Shown piece by piece: positions 25,715-34,038 of a stretch of DNA of 64,000 nt; within the stretch, counting starts at the first letter, position 1, and the number at the start of each line of letters is the position of its first letter. Source of the stretch: Shimia sp049116215 (GTDB taxonomy: Bacteria; Pseudomonadota; Alphaproteobacteria; Rhodobacterales; Rhodobacteraceae); assembly GCF_049116215.1 (NCBI RefSeq), contig NZ_JAGDZB010000005.1, positions 124,001 to 188,000 on the forward strand, given 5' to 3'. Below the pieces are notes generated by a model, which ran no database searches, was not told where the DNA came from, and worked only from the letters and a program-made list of their open reading frames with translations. Position numbers and translations under genes: made by a program.

Positions 25715-25730
25715 GTGCCACATGTGGCAC
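25715..25730. repeat. Perfect 16-bp palindrome GTGCCACATGTGGCAC
   Basis: Two 8-bp arms with no spacer, immediately beside the REP-like element. Could be part of the same mobile repeat or an operator; nothing else known. Confidence 0.6.
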
Positions 25731-25793
25731 GGGCAGCGCCCGACCCTCCCCACGGGAGGGCGCTTCTCGCCCACCCTGGGTCAGGCGCTGCCC
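25731..25793. repeat. REP-like palindromic element, copy 1
   Basis: Outer inverted arms GGGCAGCGCC (25731-25740) and GGCGCTGCCC (25784-25793) enclose a 7-bp hairpin CCCTCCC/GGGAGGG (25744-25760) and CCCTGGGTCA. Copy 2 is at 30984-31044. Confidence 0.7.
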
Positions 25794-25905
25794 TCTGTGA
25801 GGAAGACCGGCCATTAGATCAGAGATCCTGTTATGACGACGTGACACTGGGGCATGTCCTCTCCAAGCCTCAATGTCGGTGAGGCAAACACTTTGACATT
25901 TTTTT

Positions 25906-26340
25906 TCATCGGTCGCTTTTGGGACCGACGAGACGGACTCCAAGGACGAACAAAAAAAATGGGAGGGCAAACGAAATAATTGTTTTCAGTTCCGAAGCCC
26001 TAGCCACAATGGTATCGAATAGGAATTTCTTGCCATCTGGCACACCAAAACCCCATGCGGCTACTGGTCCTGACACGTTGAACAAAATCAAAGCCAAGGC
26101 GGCGAAGCCAAATACACCGGGTTGATGAAGTGGATCCTTGGATTGCTTTTCCACCAAAACGAACCCCGCCACCAGTGGCGTAAGCCAAAAAAACAACGCA
26201 AAAAACTGCACAAAGCTGCCTTGAATTTCAGTCTGGTGAGCGGTTGTCGCGATCAAAAGTGGCAAAACCGACAATCCGACAACAATCCAGCCGACACTTG
26301 TGGTCGGGGCAGGTGGATTGGTTGCTGGATCGCCGGTCAT
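25906..26340 (-). CDS. Inner-membrane protein between sucB and lpd
   Basis: A 144-residue protein with four hydrophobic segments: SVGWIVVGLSVLPLLIATT, SFVQFFALFFWLTPLVAGFVL, FGFAALALILFNVSGPVAAWGFG and IISFALPFFLFVLGVRLVG, separated by short charged loops (KDPLHQ; GKKF). I do not recognise the family. It starts 22 bp after the sucB stop on the same strand, so it is probably read from the suc transcript; whether it functions with the 2-oxoglutarate dehydrogenase complex is unknown. Confidence 0.7.
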   Translation of the reverse strand: MTGDPATNPPAPTTSVGWIVVGLSVLPLLIATTAHQTEIQGSFVQFFALFFWLTPLVAGFVLVEKQSKDPLHQPGVFGFAALALILFNVSGPVAAWGFGVPDGKKFLFDTIVARASELKTIISFALPFFLFVLGVRLVGPKSDR

Positions 26341-26362
26341 AGCTTTTATTCTAGTGTCCTAG

Positions 26363-27859
26363 TTACAGATCCATCAGCAGGCGGCGTGGGTCTTCCAGCG
26401 CTTCTTTCACGCGCACGAGGAAGGTCACAGCGCCTTTGCCGTCCACGATGCGGTGATCGTAGGACAGGGCCAGATACATCATCGGACGGATCACAACCTG
26501 ACCGTTGATCGCCATTGGGCGGTCCTGAATTTTGTGCATGCCGAGGATACCGGACTGCGGTGGGTTCAGGATCGGCGAGGACATCAGGGAGCCGTAGACA
26601 CCGCCGTTGGACAGCGTGAAGGTGCCGCCCTGCATTTCCGCCATGGAAAGCTTGCCGTCACGGGCACGTTTGCCTTTTTCGGAGATGGCTTTTTCGATCT
26701 CGGCAAAGGACATGCTGTCAGCGTCGCGGATCACAGGCACAACCAGACCGGTTGGCGTGCCAGCGGCCACACCCATGTGCACGAAGTTTTTGTACACGAT
26801 GTCGGTGCCGTCGATCTCTGCGTTCACCTCTGGCACTTCTTTCAACGCGTGGCAGCAAGCTTTGGTGAAGAAAGACATGAAGCCCAGACGCACGCCGTGC
26901 TTTTTCTCAAAGGCATCTTTGTACTCTTTGCGCAGATCCATCACCGCGCCCATGTCGACCTCGTTGTAGGTGGTCAGCATGGCGGCGGTGTTCTGGCTTT
27001 CTTTCAGACGCTTGGCGATGGTCTGACGCAGACGGGTCATTTTCACGCGCTCTTCGCGAGAGGCATCGTCAGCGGATACCGGTGCGCGTGGGGCTGCGGC
27101 CGGGGCTGGTGCCGGTGCGGCTGCGGGGGCCAGGGCGGCTTTCATCACGTCTTCTTTCATGATGCGGCCATCGCGGCCTGTGCCGGTGACAGAGGCTGCG
27201 TCGATGCCTTTTTCCGCCATCAGTTTGTTGGCGGAGGGGGCGTTTTCCACATCAGCGGAACCGGCGGGTGCGGCAGCGGCAGTCGGGGCAGCAGCAGGCG
27301 CGGCGGCTGCGGAGGCAGAAGCGCCACCAATCACGGCCAGCTTTGCGGACGCGTCTACGGTTGCGCCTTCGGCTGCGATGATCTCAGTCAGAACACCAGC
27401 GGCTGGGGCAGGCACTTCGACGGAAACTTTATCTGTTTCCAGCTCACAGAGCATTTCGTCCTGCGCAACGGTGTCACCCACAGCTTTGAACCATGTGGAG
27501 ACGGTGGCTTCGGTTACGGATTCACCCAGGGTTGGGACCATCACGTCAACCGCGTCGCCACCACCGGATGCAGGGGCTGCGGCGGCAGGCGCTGCGGCAG
27601 CGACTGGAGCCGGTGCGGCACCTTCGCCAGCGGTGATCATGGCCAGCAGGGCGTCAACACCCACGGTGTCGCCTTCGGCGGCCACGATCTCCCCCAGAAC
27701 ACCGGCAGCCGGGGCTGGCACTTCAACGGTCACTTTGTCGGTTTCCAGCTCGCAGAGCATTTCGTCCACGGCAACCGCATCACCCGGCTTTTTGAACCAG
27801 GTGGCAACGGTGGCTTCGGTGACGGATTCGCCAAGGGTAGGGACTCGAACTTCGGTCAT
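26363..27859 (-). CDS. sucB: Dihydrolipoyllysine-residue succinyltransferase (E2) with two lipoyl domains
   Basis: A 498-residue E2 core. It has two nearly identical lipoyl domains (1-80 and about 103-180), each with the ETDKV lipoylation site, Lys42 and Lys144; each is followed by an Ala/Pro linker. A peripheral-subunit-binding domain lies around 203-240 (ENAPSANKLMAEKGID), then the catalytic domain ending with the catalytic histidine in SYDHRIVDG. Tandem lipoyl domains are more typical of pyruvate dehydrogenase E2, but the context (sucA 3 bp upstream) and the SucB-type C-terminus fix the identity. It starts three bases after sucA stop. Cytoplasmic multi-enzyme complex. Confidence 0.95.
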   Translation of the reverse strand: MTEVRVPTLGESVTEATVATWFKKPGDAVAVDEMLCELETDKVTVEVPAPAAGVLGEIVAAEGDTVGVDALLAMITAGEGAAPAPVAAAAPAAAAPASGGGDAVDVMVPTLGESVTEATVSTWFKAVGDTVAQDEMLCELETDKVSVEVPAPAAGVLTEIIAAEGATVDASAKLAVIGGASASAAAAPAAAPTAAAAPAGSADVENAPSANKLMAEKGIDAASVTGTGRDGRIMKEDVMKAALAPAAAPAPAPAAAPRAPVSADDASREERVKMTRLRQTIAKRLKESQNTAAMLTTYNEVDMGAVMDLRKEYKDAFEKKHGVRLGFMSFFTKACCHALKEVPEVNAEIDGTDIVYKNFVHMGVAAGTPTGLVVPVIRDADSMSFAEIEKAISEKGKRARDGKLSMAEMQGGTFTLSNGGVYGSLMSSPILNPPQSGILGMHKIQDRPMAINGQVVIRPMMYLALSYDHRIVDGKGAVTFLVRVKEALEDPRRLLMDL

Positions 27860-27862
27860 GGA

Positions 27863-30823
27863 TCAATTTCCTTCCATGGAGAGCGCGGCATCCACCAGCG
27901 CTGCTTGTTGGGCTTTGTGTTGGCTTGCCAGTCCGGTGGCAGGGGAGGCGGAGGCCGGGCGGCCTGCGTATACCGGACGGGAGTGTTTTGCTTTGATGCG
28001 TGTGAGCGCCCATTCGATGTTGGGCTCGATGAACGACCAGGCACCTTGGTTTTTAGGCTCTTCCTGACACCAGACCATTTCCGCATCTTTGAAGCGCTCA
28101 AGCTCCTTGATCAGCGAGTGGGCCGGGAACGGATAATACTGTTCGATCCGCATCAGGTAGACATCGTCGATGCCACGGGCGTCGCGTTCTTCGAGCAGGT
28201 CGTAGTAGACCTTGCCCGAGCACATGACGACGCGTTTGACGTCTTTGTCTTTGGCCAGCGTGGTGTCGGAGTTGCCTTTTTGGGCGTCATCCCACAGCAC
28301 GCGGTGGAACGAAGAGCCATCGGTGAAGTCTTCTGCTTCAGAAATGGCCAGCTTGTGGCGCAGCAGGGACTTTGGCGTCATCAGGATCAGCGGCTTGCGG
28401 AAGGTGCGGTGCAGCTGACGGCGCAGGATGTGGAAGTAGTTGGCCGGGGTGGTACAGTTGGCCACAATCCAGTTGTCGCCCCCACACATCTGCAGGAAGC
28501 GTTCCAGGCGGGCAGAGGAGTGCTCTGGACCCTGGCCTTCAAAGCCGTGCGGCAGCAGAACGGTCAGACCGGACATTCGCAACCATTTGCTTTCGCCGGA
28601 GCTGATGAACTGGTCAAACATGATCTGCGCGCCATTGGCGAAGTCGCCAAATTGGGCTTCCCAGAGGGTCAGCGCGTTTGGTTCTGCCAGCGAGTAGCCG
28701 TATTCAAAACCCAGCACCGCGTATTCGGACAGAGCGGAGTCGATGACTTCGTACTGGCTTTGACCGGCGCGGATGTTGTTGAGCGGGTAATAACGCTCTT
28801 CGGTGTCCTGGTTGATGATGCCGGAGTGACGCTGGGAGAAGGTGCCACGGGTGGCATCCTGACCAGACAGGCGTACTGGGTAGCCCTCGGTCATTAGGGA
28901 GCCAAAGGCCATGGCTTCGGCTGTGGCCCAGTCGAAGCCTTTGCCGGAGGAGAACATCTTGCCACGGGTGTCTAGCAGGCGCCCCACGGTTTTGTGAACC
29001 GGGAAGCCTTCTGGCACGGCGGACAGAGACTTGCCGATTTCCGCCATGGTTTCTGGTTTGATCGAAGTTTGGCCGCGTTCATAGTCTTCGCCGCGTTTGT
29101 CCAGGTGGGACCAACGGCCGTCGAGCCAATCCGCCTTGTTGGGTTTGTACTCTTTGCCGGTCTCAAACTCTTCGTTCAGATGGGCCTGGAACGAGGCTTT
29201 CATGTCCTCAATCTCACCCTCAGGAATAAGGCCGTCTTTCACCAAACGCTCGGTGTAGAGTGTCAGTGTGGTTTTGTGCTTTTTGATGCGCTTGTACATC
29301 ATTGGGTTGGTGAACATGGGCTCGTCGCCCTCGTTGTGACCAAACCGGCGGTAGCAGAACATGTCGATGACGACATCTTTTTGGAACTTCTGACGGAACT
29401 CTGTCGCCACTTTCGCCGCGTGCACAACCGCCTCTGGGTCGTCGCCGTTCACGTGGAAGATTGGGGCTTCCACAACCAACGCGTTGTCGGTTGGGTATGG
29501 AGAGGAGCGGGAGAAGTGCGGTGCGGTGGTGAAACCAATCTGGTTGTTCACCACGATGTGCATTGTGCCGCCTGTTTTGTGGCCTTTCAGGCCGGACAGG
29601 GCAAAGCACTCAGCCACAACACCTTGGCCGGCAAAAGCTGCGTCGCCGTGCAGCAGGATCGGCATCACGGAGGTGCGTGCATCGTCGTTGCGTTGGTCTT
29701 GCTTGGCGCGCACTTTACCCAAGACTACCGGGTTCACCGCCTCAAGGTGGGAGGGGTTGGCGGTCAGGGAGAGGTGCACAGCGTTGCCGTTGAACTCACG
29801 ATCCGAGCTGGCGCCGAGGTGGTATTTCACATCACCAGAGCCGTCGACGTCTTCGGGCTTAAAGCTGCCGCCCTGGAATTCGTTGAAGATCGCGCGGTAG
29901 GGCTTGGCCATCACATTGGCCAATACGGACAGGCGGCCACGGTGTGGCATGCCGATGACAATCTCCTCGACACCCAAGCTGCCGCCGCGTTTGATCACCT
30001 GCTCCATGGCCGGGATCAGGCTTTCACCGCCATCCAGACCAAAGCGCTTGGTGCCCATGTATTTCACGTGCAGGAACTTCTCAAAGCCTTCAGCTTCGAC
30101 CAACTTGTTCAGGATCGCTTTGCGGCCCTCACGGGTGAAGGTGATTTCTTTGTCGTACCCTTCGATGCGCTCCTTCAGCCAGCTCGCTTCTTCGGGGTTG
30201 GAGATGTGCATGTATTGCAGCGCAAAAGTGCCGCAGTAGGTGCGCTTCACGATGTCCATGATCTGGCGCATCGTGGCGATGTCGAGGCCCAGCACTTTGT
30301 CGATGAAAATCGGGCGATCCATATCGGCGTCAGAGAAGCCGTAAGATTTTGGATCAAGCTCCGGATGTGGGGTTTGATCGCGCATACCCAGTGGGTCGAT
30401 GTCGGCAATCAGGTGGCCGCGAATACGGTAGGCGCGGATGATCATCAGGGCGCGGATGCTGTCCAGAACCGCGCGTTTGATGGCTTCGTCAGAGACCTCA
30501 ACGCCTTTCTCGGCGGCTTTCTCTTTGATCTTTTTGCCAGCGGCCTTAGCTTCAACCTGCTCGGGCCATTCGCCGGTCAGGGAAGACGTCAGGTCATCAT
30601 TTGGCTGTGGGGGCCAGTCGTTACGCGCCCAAGATGGGCCGGAGGCCTCTGCCTTTACGTCCAATTCCGCGTCACCAAGTTGGCGGAAGAACTCCTGCCA
30701 GACTTCGTCAACCGCAGCGGGGTCGGCGGCGTAGCGGGCATACATCTGCTCGAGGTATTCCGCATTGTGCCCCTGCATAAAGGAGGAGGCGTGGAAGATG
30801 TCGTTTGGCGACTGTTCGGTCAT
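27863..30823 (-). CDS. sucA: 2-oxoglutarate dehydrogenase E1 component
   Basis: A 986-residue thiamine-diphosphate enzyme that decarboxylates 2-oxoglutarate and passes the succinyl group to SucB. The N-terminal peripheral E1 region (SFMQGHNAEYLEQMYARYAADP) is typical, and blocks such as GMPHRGRLSVLANV, VYHLGASSDR-like HLGASSDREFNG, VVEAPIFHVNGDDPEA and DVVIDMFCYRRFGHNE carry the ThDP and catalytic-site residues. Start M at 30823. It is preceded on the same strand by a 249-bp gap from sucD, which holds a REP-like element, so it may have a second promoter. Confidence 0.96.
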   Translation of the reverse strand: MTEQSPNDIFHASSFMQGHNAEYLEQMYARYAADPAAVDEVWQEFFRQLGDAELDVKAEASGPSWARNDWPPQPNDDLTSSLTGEWPEQVEAKAAGKKIKEKAAEKGVEVSDEAIKRAVLDSIRALMIIRAYRIRGHLIADIDPLGMRDQTPHPELDPKSYGFSDADMDRPIFIDKVLGLDIATMRQIMDIVKRTYCGTFALQYMHISNPEEASWLKERIEGYDKEITFTREGRKAILNKLVEAEGFEKFLHVKYMGTKRFGLDGGESLIPAMEQVIKRGGSLGVEEIVIGMPHRGRLSVLANVMAKPYRAIFNEFQGGSFKPEDVDGSGDVKYHLGASSDREFNGNAVHLSLTANPSHLEAVNPVVLGKVRAKQDQRNDDARTSVMPILLHGDAAFAGQGVVAECFALSGLKGHKTGGTMHIVVNNQIGFTTAPHFSRSSPYPTDNALVVEAPIFHVNGDDPEAVVHAAKVATEFRQKFQKDVVIDMFCYRRFGHNEGDEPMFTNPMMYKRIKKHKTTLTLYTERLVKDGLIPEGEIEDMKASFQAHLNEEFETGKEYKPNKADWLDGRWSHLDKRGEDYERGQTSIKPETMAEIGKSLSAVPEGFPVHKTVGRLLDTRGKMFSSGKGFDWATAEAMAFGSLMTEGYPVRLSGQDATRGTFSQRHSGIINQDTEERYYPLNNIRAGQSQYEVIDSALSEYAVLGFEYGYSLAEPNALTLWEAQFGDFANGAQIMFDQFISSGESKWLRMSGLTVLLPHGFEGQGPEHSSARLERFLQMCGGDNWIVANCTTPANYFHILRRQLHRTFRKPLILMTPKSLLRHKLAISEAEDFTDGSSFHRVLWDDAQKGNSDTTLAKDKDVKRVVMCSGKVYYDLLEERDARGIDDVYLMRIEQYYPFPAHSLIKELERFKDAEMVWCQEEPKNQGAWSFIEPNIEWALTRIKAKHSRPVYAGRPASASPATGLASQHKAQQAALVDAALSMEGN

Positions 30824-30983
30824 GATGGCACCTCGTGAAGGATGGGACCGGATTTATGTTGGCCCCACATAGGGCTGGCTTGGGGTAGATGAACGCGGGA
30901 GTGTTTCAAAAGACTTAGCGCAGGTTGCGCAGAAACATAATTTTTCGCGTTCACCTTTGAGTTATGAGCCCGGAAAATTTACC

Positions 30984-31044
30984 GGCAGCACCGTTCCCTC
31001 CCCGTGGGAGTACGCGAAACGTTCTCCCTGGGTCAGGCGCTGCC
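30984..31044. repeat. REP-like palindromic element, copy 2 (sucD-sucA gap)
   Basis: Outer arms GGCAGCACC (30984-30992) and GGCGCTGCC (31036-31044) with one mismatch, enclosing CTCCC/GGGAG (30998-31010) and the same CCCTGGGTCAGGCGCTGCC end as copy 1. It lies in the 249-bp sucD-sucA intergenic gap, 28 bp after the sucD stop. Confidence 0.7.
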
Positions 31045-31072
31045 TAAAATTGATATGCCGGGCGGCAGTCAT

Positions 31073-31954
31073 TTAGCCGATCGCTTTGAGCACAGCTTCG
31101 CCGAGGCCGGCTGGGCTGTCAGCGACGACGATGCCAGCTTCCTGCATCGCGGCGATCTTGTCTTCGGCACCACCTTTGCCACCGGCAACAATCGCACCGG
31201 CGTGGCCCATGCGGCGGCCGGGAGGCGCTGTGCGGCCAGCGATGAAGCCAGCGGTTGGCTTCCAGCGGCCTTTTTTGCGCTCGTTGGCGAGGAACTCTGC
31301 GGCTTCTTCTTCCGCGGAACCACCGATTTCACCGATCATGATGATGGACTGGGTCTCATCATCCGACAGGAACATGTCCAGCACGTCGATGTGCTCTGTG
31401 CCTTTGATCGGGTCGCCGCCGATGCCCACAGCGGTGGACTGGCCCAGACCGATGTCGGCGGTCTGTTTCACCGCTTCATAAGTCAGGGTGCCGGAGCGGG
31501 ACACAACGCCCACGGAGCCACGCTTGTGGATGTGACCTGGCATGATGCCGATTTTGCAGGCGTCAGGCGTGATCACACCTGGGCAGTTAGGACCGATCAG
31601 GCGGGAGGCAGAGCCTTCCAGCGCGCGCTGTACCTTCATCATGTCCAGCACAGGAATGCCTTCGGTGATACAGATGATCAGTTCCATTTCCGCATCGATG
31701 GCCTCGAGGATTGAGTCCGCTGCGAAGGGAGGAGGCACATAGATCACAGAAGCGTTGGCTTCGGTCTTGGCTTTGGCGTCATGCACAGAGTCAAAGACCG
31801 GCAGGCCGAGGTGGTCCATGCCACCTTTGCCCGGGGTCACGCCGCCGACCATTTTGGTGCCATATGCGATGGCTTGTTCAGAGTGGAAGGTGCCCTGAGA
31901 GCCGGTGAAGCCCTGACAGATTACCTTTGTGTTTTCGTCTACGAGAATTGCCAT
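31073..31954 (-). CDS. sucD: Succinyl-CoA synthetase alpha subunit
   Basis: A 293-residue subunit forming succinyl-CoA/succinate with nucleotide triphosphate. Visible: the CoA-binding Rossmann GFTGSQGTFHS at 15-25, VGGVTPGKGG, and the phospho-histidine His251 in GRRMGHAGAIV. It starts 5 bp after the sucC stop. Cytoplasmic heterotetramer with SucC. Confidence 0.96.
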   Translation of the reverse strand: MAILVDENTKVICQGFTGSQGTFHSEQAIAYGTKMVGGVTPGKGGMDHLGLPVFDSVHDAKAKTEANASVIYVPPPFAADSILEAIDAEMELIICITEGIPVLDMMKVQRALEGSASRLIGPNCPGVITPDACKIGIMPGHIHKRGSVGVVSRSGTLTYEAVKQTADIGLGQSTAVGIGGDPIKGTEHIDVLDMFLSDDETQSIIMIGEIGGSAEEEAAEFLANERKKGRWKPTAGFIAGRTAPPGRRMGHAGAIVAGGKGGAEDKIAAMQEAGIVVADSPAGLGEAVLKAIG

Positions 31955-31959
31955 GGGTG

Positions 31960-33153
31960 TTATCCTTTCACCGCTTTGACGATTTTTTCAGCGCCGTCAG
32001 ACAGGTTGTCCGCCGCGATCACATCAAGACCGGAGGTGTTGATGATCTCTTTGCCGGCTTCCACGTTGGTGCCCTCAAGGCGCACAACCAGTGGCACCTG
32101 CAGGCCAACTTCTTTCACCGCGGCCACAACACCCTCTGCGATCACGTCACAGCGCATGATGCCGCCGAAGATGTTCACGAGGATGCCTTTGACGTTAGGA
32201 TCAGAGGTGATGATTTTGAACGCTTCGGTCACTTTCTCTTTGGTTGCGCCGCCGCCTACGTCGAGGAAGTTGGCAGGTTCTGCACCGTAGAGTTTGATGA
32301 TGTCCATGGTGGCCATCGCGAGGCCAGCGCCGTTCACCATGCAGCCGATTTCACCGTCCAGAGCGATGTAGTTGAGGTCGTATTTGGACGCCTCAAGCTC
32401 TTTTGGGTCTTCTTCGGTGTCATCGCGCAGTTCAACGATGTCCGCGTGGCGATAGAGGGCGTTGCCGTCAAAGCCAACTTTGGCGTCCAGCACTTTCAGG
32501 GAACCGCCTGGCATGACGATCAGCGGGTTGATCTCCAGCTGCTCCATGTCTTTTTCCATGAAGGCTTTGTAGAGAATGCCCATCAGCTTCACGCATTCTT
32601 TCACCTGTGCGCCTTTCAGGCCCAAGGAGAAAGCAACGCGACGGCCGTGGTAGGCTTGGTAGCCGGTGGCCGGATCGACGGAGAAGGACAGGATTTTCTC
32701 AGGGGTGGCTTCGGCCACTTCTTCGATGTCCATGCCGCCTTCGGTCGAGCACACGAAGGACACGCGGGAGGTCTGACGATCCACCAGCAGAGCCAGATAC
32801 AGCTCACGCTCGATGTCGGAGCCGTCTTCGATGTAGATGCGGTTGACCTGTTTGCCCGCTGGGCCGGTCTGGTGGGTCACAAGGGTGCGACCCAGCATCT
32901 TTTTGGCTTCTTCGGCGGCTTCTTCGACCGATTTGGCGAGGCGGACACCGCCTTTTTCGCCGGCATCAGCTTCTTTGAAAGAACCTTTGCCGCGCCCACC
33001 TGCGTGGATCTGCGCCTTCACAACCCAAAGCGGGCCGTCAAGTTCGCCAGCGGCGGATTTTGCGTCTTCTGCTTTGAGAACGGCGCGGCCTTCGGACACC
33101 GGGGCGCCGTAGGAGCGAAGCAGGGCTTTCGCCTGATATTCGTGGATGTTCAT
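31960..33153 (-). CDS. sucC: Succinyl-CoA synthetase beta subunit
   Basis: A 397-residue ATP-grasp subunit beginning MNIHEYQAKALLRSYGAPV. QIHAGGRGKG (nucleotide loop), LEINPL and LDVGGGATKE are the family blocks. First gene of the sucC-sucD-(gap)-sucA-sucB run. The upstream region carries two TGTGATCACA palindromes 21 bp apart, 96-126 bp before the start. Confidence 0.96.
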   Translation of the reverse strand: MNIHEYQAKALLRSYGAPVSEGRAVLKAEDAKSAAGELDGPLWVVKAQIHAGGRGKGSFKEADAGEKGGVRLAKSVEEAAEEAKKMLGRTLVTHQTGPAGKQVNRIYIEDGSDIERELYLALLVDRQTSRVSFVCSTEGGMDIEEVAEATPEKILSFSVDPATGYQAYHGRRVAFSLGLKGAQVKECVKLMGILYKAFMEKDMEQLEINPLIVMPGGSLKVLDAKVGFDGNALYRHADIVELRDDTEEDPKELEASKYDLNYIALDGEIGCMVNGAGLAMATMDIIKLYGAEPANFLDVGGGATKEKVTEAFKIITSDPNVKGILVNIFGGIMRCDVIAEGVVAAVKEVGLQVPLVVRLEGTNVEAGKEIINTSGLDVIAADNLSDGAEKIVKAVKG

Positions 33154-33248
33154 GGAACTGTCCCATCTTGCTGCGATTGGAGCAGTTCTGGCACAGTCCT
33201 GTCGAGCCGATAAGCAAATTCGACAGGAATGGTGGATTTTTTCTTATT

Positions 33249-33279
33249 TGTGATCACAGTCTGAAATCGTGTGATCACA
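33249..33279. promoter_or_regulatory. Paired TGTGATCACA palindromes upstream of sucC
   Basis: Two perfect 10-bp palindromes TGTGATCACA (33249-33258 and 33270-33279), centres 21 bp apart, i.e. two helical turns. The same pair occurs upstream of sdhC (42217-42246). The palindrome looks like a GntR- or CRP-related half-site pair, but no regulator is identified. Confidence 0.75.
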
Positions 33280-33469
33280 AATCCAGTGTACTCGGCGGAA
33301 AGTCGCACAAGTTAATTAAAATGTCTGTGAAATAAGGCGATGGGCGGGCGACTCGAACTGTGGCGCAGCGTTACCGCCAACGGTTCGGCGCCCGCACAAT
33401 TTTGATGCGCTGGCTTTGTCGTGGTGGGTTGGGCGTCAAATGAGGCCAATTCACCCGCGCGGCAATGGT

Positions 33470-33511
33470 GAGACAGCCCCTCCCCCAAACAGTGCGGGGT
33501 GGAGCTGTCTC
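33470..33511. other. Long imperfect hairpin 3' of lipoprotein gene
   Basis: GAGACAG (33470-33476) pairs with CTGTCTC (33505-33511); inside, further CC/GG and CCCC/GGGG pairs leave an 8-10-base loop. It lies 70 bp after the minus-strand lipoprotein stop but has no T-run, so termination would be Rho-dependent or the hairpin is a 3'-end stabiliser. Confidence 0.5.
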
Positions 33512-33581
33512 AAAATGGGCGGATGTGGTTCAAACAGGCCGCGTTGATGGTGGTGCAGTCCAAACCGGCGCACTGCTCGGG

Positions 33582-33839
33582 TTACGTTGGCGTGCACGAT
33601 GTGACGCCACTCGGTGTACTCATCAGGGTTGTCCCTTGCGGGCACGCTGCGACGGGGTAGGATCCTGCGGTTGCTGGATACCCCTGCGTCGAGACCTGGC
33701 TGTTGGGGCCCGGGGAAACTGGCGGCTCACTTTGAGGACCGGCGCGCACACTTCGGTCTGACGTTGTTTGGTGATTTCCGCAGGCCGTGAGGGTTGCGAA
33801 AGATATCAGGACGACTGGCAGAATTAGGCGATGGAACAT
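33582..33839 (-). CDS. Small lipoprotein
   Basis: An 85-residue lipoprotein: MFHRLILPVVLISFATLTAC with lipobox LTAC (Cys20), followed by an unusually Ser/Pro/Gly-rich, low-complexity mature part with two cysteines (PVAACPQGTT; GVTSCTPT). GAGG lies 5 bases before the start; a longer open frame upstream (to 33926) is rejected because it lacks a signal sequence and a ribosome site. Function unknown; divergent from the glycosyltransferase gene by about 200 bp. Confidence 0.65.
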   Translation of the reverse strand: MFHRLILPVVLISFATLTACGNHQTTSDRSVRAGPQSEPPVSPGPNSQVSTQGYPATAGSYPVAACPQGTTLMSTPSGVTSCTPT

Positions 33840-34038
33840 GGGGGCCTCAATCAGATTGTTAAAAAGAATTGGCGGCGGCAATGCGCGTACATGCAGAAAG
33901 TGTAGGCAGTTTGCGGGCCAACGCAACAGAAACGAAGCAATTGACAGTCAGGCGCCCATTGTTGTTTTACAGGCCAGGCTGTCTTAACCATTTTGGAGGC
34001 GGCAAACCGGCCAATTGGCCTTGATTTGGAGTAGTTGT

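Larger units (their letters stand above)
25539..25905. other. Gene-free region with repeats upstream of lpd block
   Basis: No convincing coding sequence. It carries copy C of the GTCGGTAT-type repeat (25652-25670), a 16-bp perfect palindrome (25715-25730) and a 63-bp REP-like palindrome (25731-25793). Overlapping open frames here are low in coding character (Arg/Pro-rich, GC-shadow) and were not accepted. Confidence 0.7.
33154..33581. other. Gene-free region upstream of sucC
   Basis: No credible gene: open frames here are GC-shadow. Contains the paired TGTGATCACA operators (33249-33279) and a strong imperfect hairpin (33470-33511) located 3' of the minus-strand lipoprotein gene. Confidence 0.7.

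Noticed and set aside
25542..25970. 142-residue open frame in the repeat-rich gap upstream of lpd
   Set aside because: Pro/Arg/Ser-rich with no strand-helix pattern, and crosses REP-like and palindromic DNA.
26453..28897. Very long open frame (814 residues) antisense to sucB and sucA
   Set aside because: It is rich in His, Gly, Cys and Val from reading the complement of high-GC coding sequence, crosses two genes and has no ribosome site or domain pattern.
28994..30838. 614-residue open frame antisense to sucA
   Set aside because: Same GC-shadow composition; sucA is certain on the other strand.
31927..33213. 428-residue open frame antisense to sucC
   Set aside because: Overlaps the complete sucC gene; composition is a shadow (Phe/His/Val/Gly-rich) with no motif.
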